Below, one piece after another: positions 63,109 to 64,000 of a stretch of DNA of 64,000 bases. Both the position numbers and the translations under genes were made by a program. Within the stretch, counting starts at the first letter, position 1. Each line of letters starts with the position of its first letter. A model generated the notes under the pieces. The model did not search any database and had not been told where the DNA came from. It saw only the letters and a program-made list of their open reading frames with translations. The stretch spans positions 434,001-498,000 of the forward strand of contig CAWDOA010000008.1 of assembly GCA_963803875.1 (NCBI GenBank), given 5' to 3'. This stretch comes from JABDIY01 sp963803875 (lineage in GTDB: Bacteria; Actinomycetota; Acidimicrobiia; Acidimicrobiales; SZUA-35).

Positions 63109-64000
<892 letters not shown>

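Overview
The window is a 64 kb piece of a GC-rich bacterial chromosome. The gene styles point to an actinobacterium, most likely of the Acidimicrobiia. This placement is inference: it rests on a MhuD-type haem-degrading protein, a class II fructose bisphosphatase (GlpX), the menaquinone gene set, MoxR/DUF58/SpoIIM/RDD genes and an F-type ATP synthase with paired b subunits. I see no rRNA, tRNA, CRISPR array, integrase, transposase or prophage. Coding density is high, many neighbours overlap by 1-8 bases (ATGA, GTGA, TGATG), and no gene-free stretch exceeds 300 bases.

Layout. 1-5.1 kb: 5' part of a PurL with a PurS-like N-terminus, a 5'(3')-deoxyribonucleotidase-like HAD protein, small exported proteins, acetyl-CoA synthetase. 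5.2-8.5 kb: a broken unknown gene, a DUF2085-like membrane protein in frame with a thiolase, and a frameshifted ybaK. 8.6-12.2 kb: a cobalamin riboswitch followed by btuF-btuC-btuD-cobO, a B12 uptake and adenosylation operon. 12.2-24.7 kb: menaquinone genes (menC, menH, menB, menE, menF, menD) interleaved with two copies of an unusual membrane protein that joins an HD-GYP domain to a Pro/Thr-rich linker and a pentapeptide-repeat domain. 24.7-29.6 kb: a sugar nucleotidyltransferase, a DMT transporter, and the tRNA-modification genes tsaC/sua5, mnmA and a cysteine desulfurase. 29.7-36.7 kb: RDD, SpoIIM, DUF58, MoxR, DUF4350, DUF4129 and a multi-pass membrane protein. 36.8-46.5 kb: mixed metabolism (methyltransferase, rhomboid, MscL, NifU-like, MFS transporter, J-domain protein, hydrolase, PPK2, MhuD-like, LLM oxidoreductase, VOC protein, GlpX). 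46.6-54.6 kb: the complete ATP synthase operon, ending in an unusual inverted-repeat element. 54.7-64 kb: small membrane proteins, a low-GC sugar transferase, purine nucleoside phosphorylase, ScyD/E-like protein, DUF1295 protein, an M48 peptidase with a Lys/Ala-rich tail, a WecA-like transferase, nitronate monooxygenase and the 5' part of glyA.

Two points dominate. First, the men region records an old tandem duplication with reciprocal decay: a remnant of menB lies beside menH, and remnants of menC and menH lie beside menB, while both HD-GYP/pentapeptide genes survive. Second, about fifteen otherwise convincing genes carry roughly twenty frameshifts, several in genes expected to be needed (menB, menD, the wecA-like gene). 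This looks more like indel errors in the sequence than gene death, so frameshifted entries below are given as the full reconstructed span with approximate break points.
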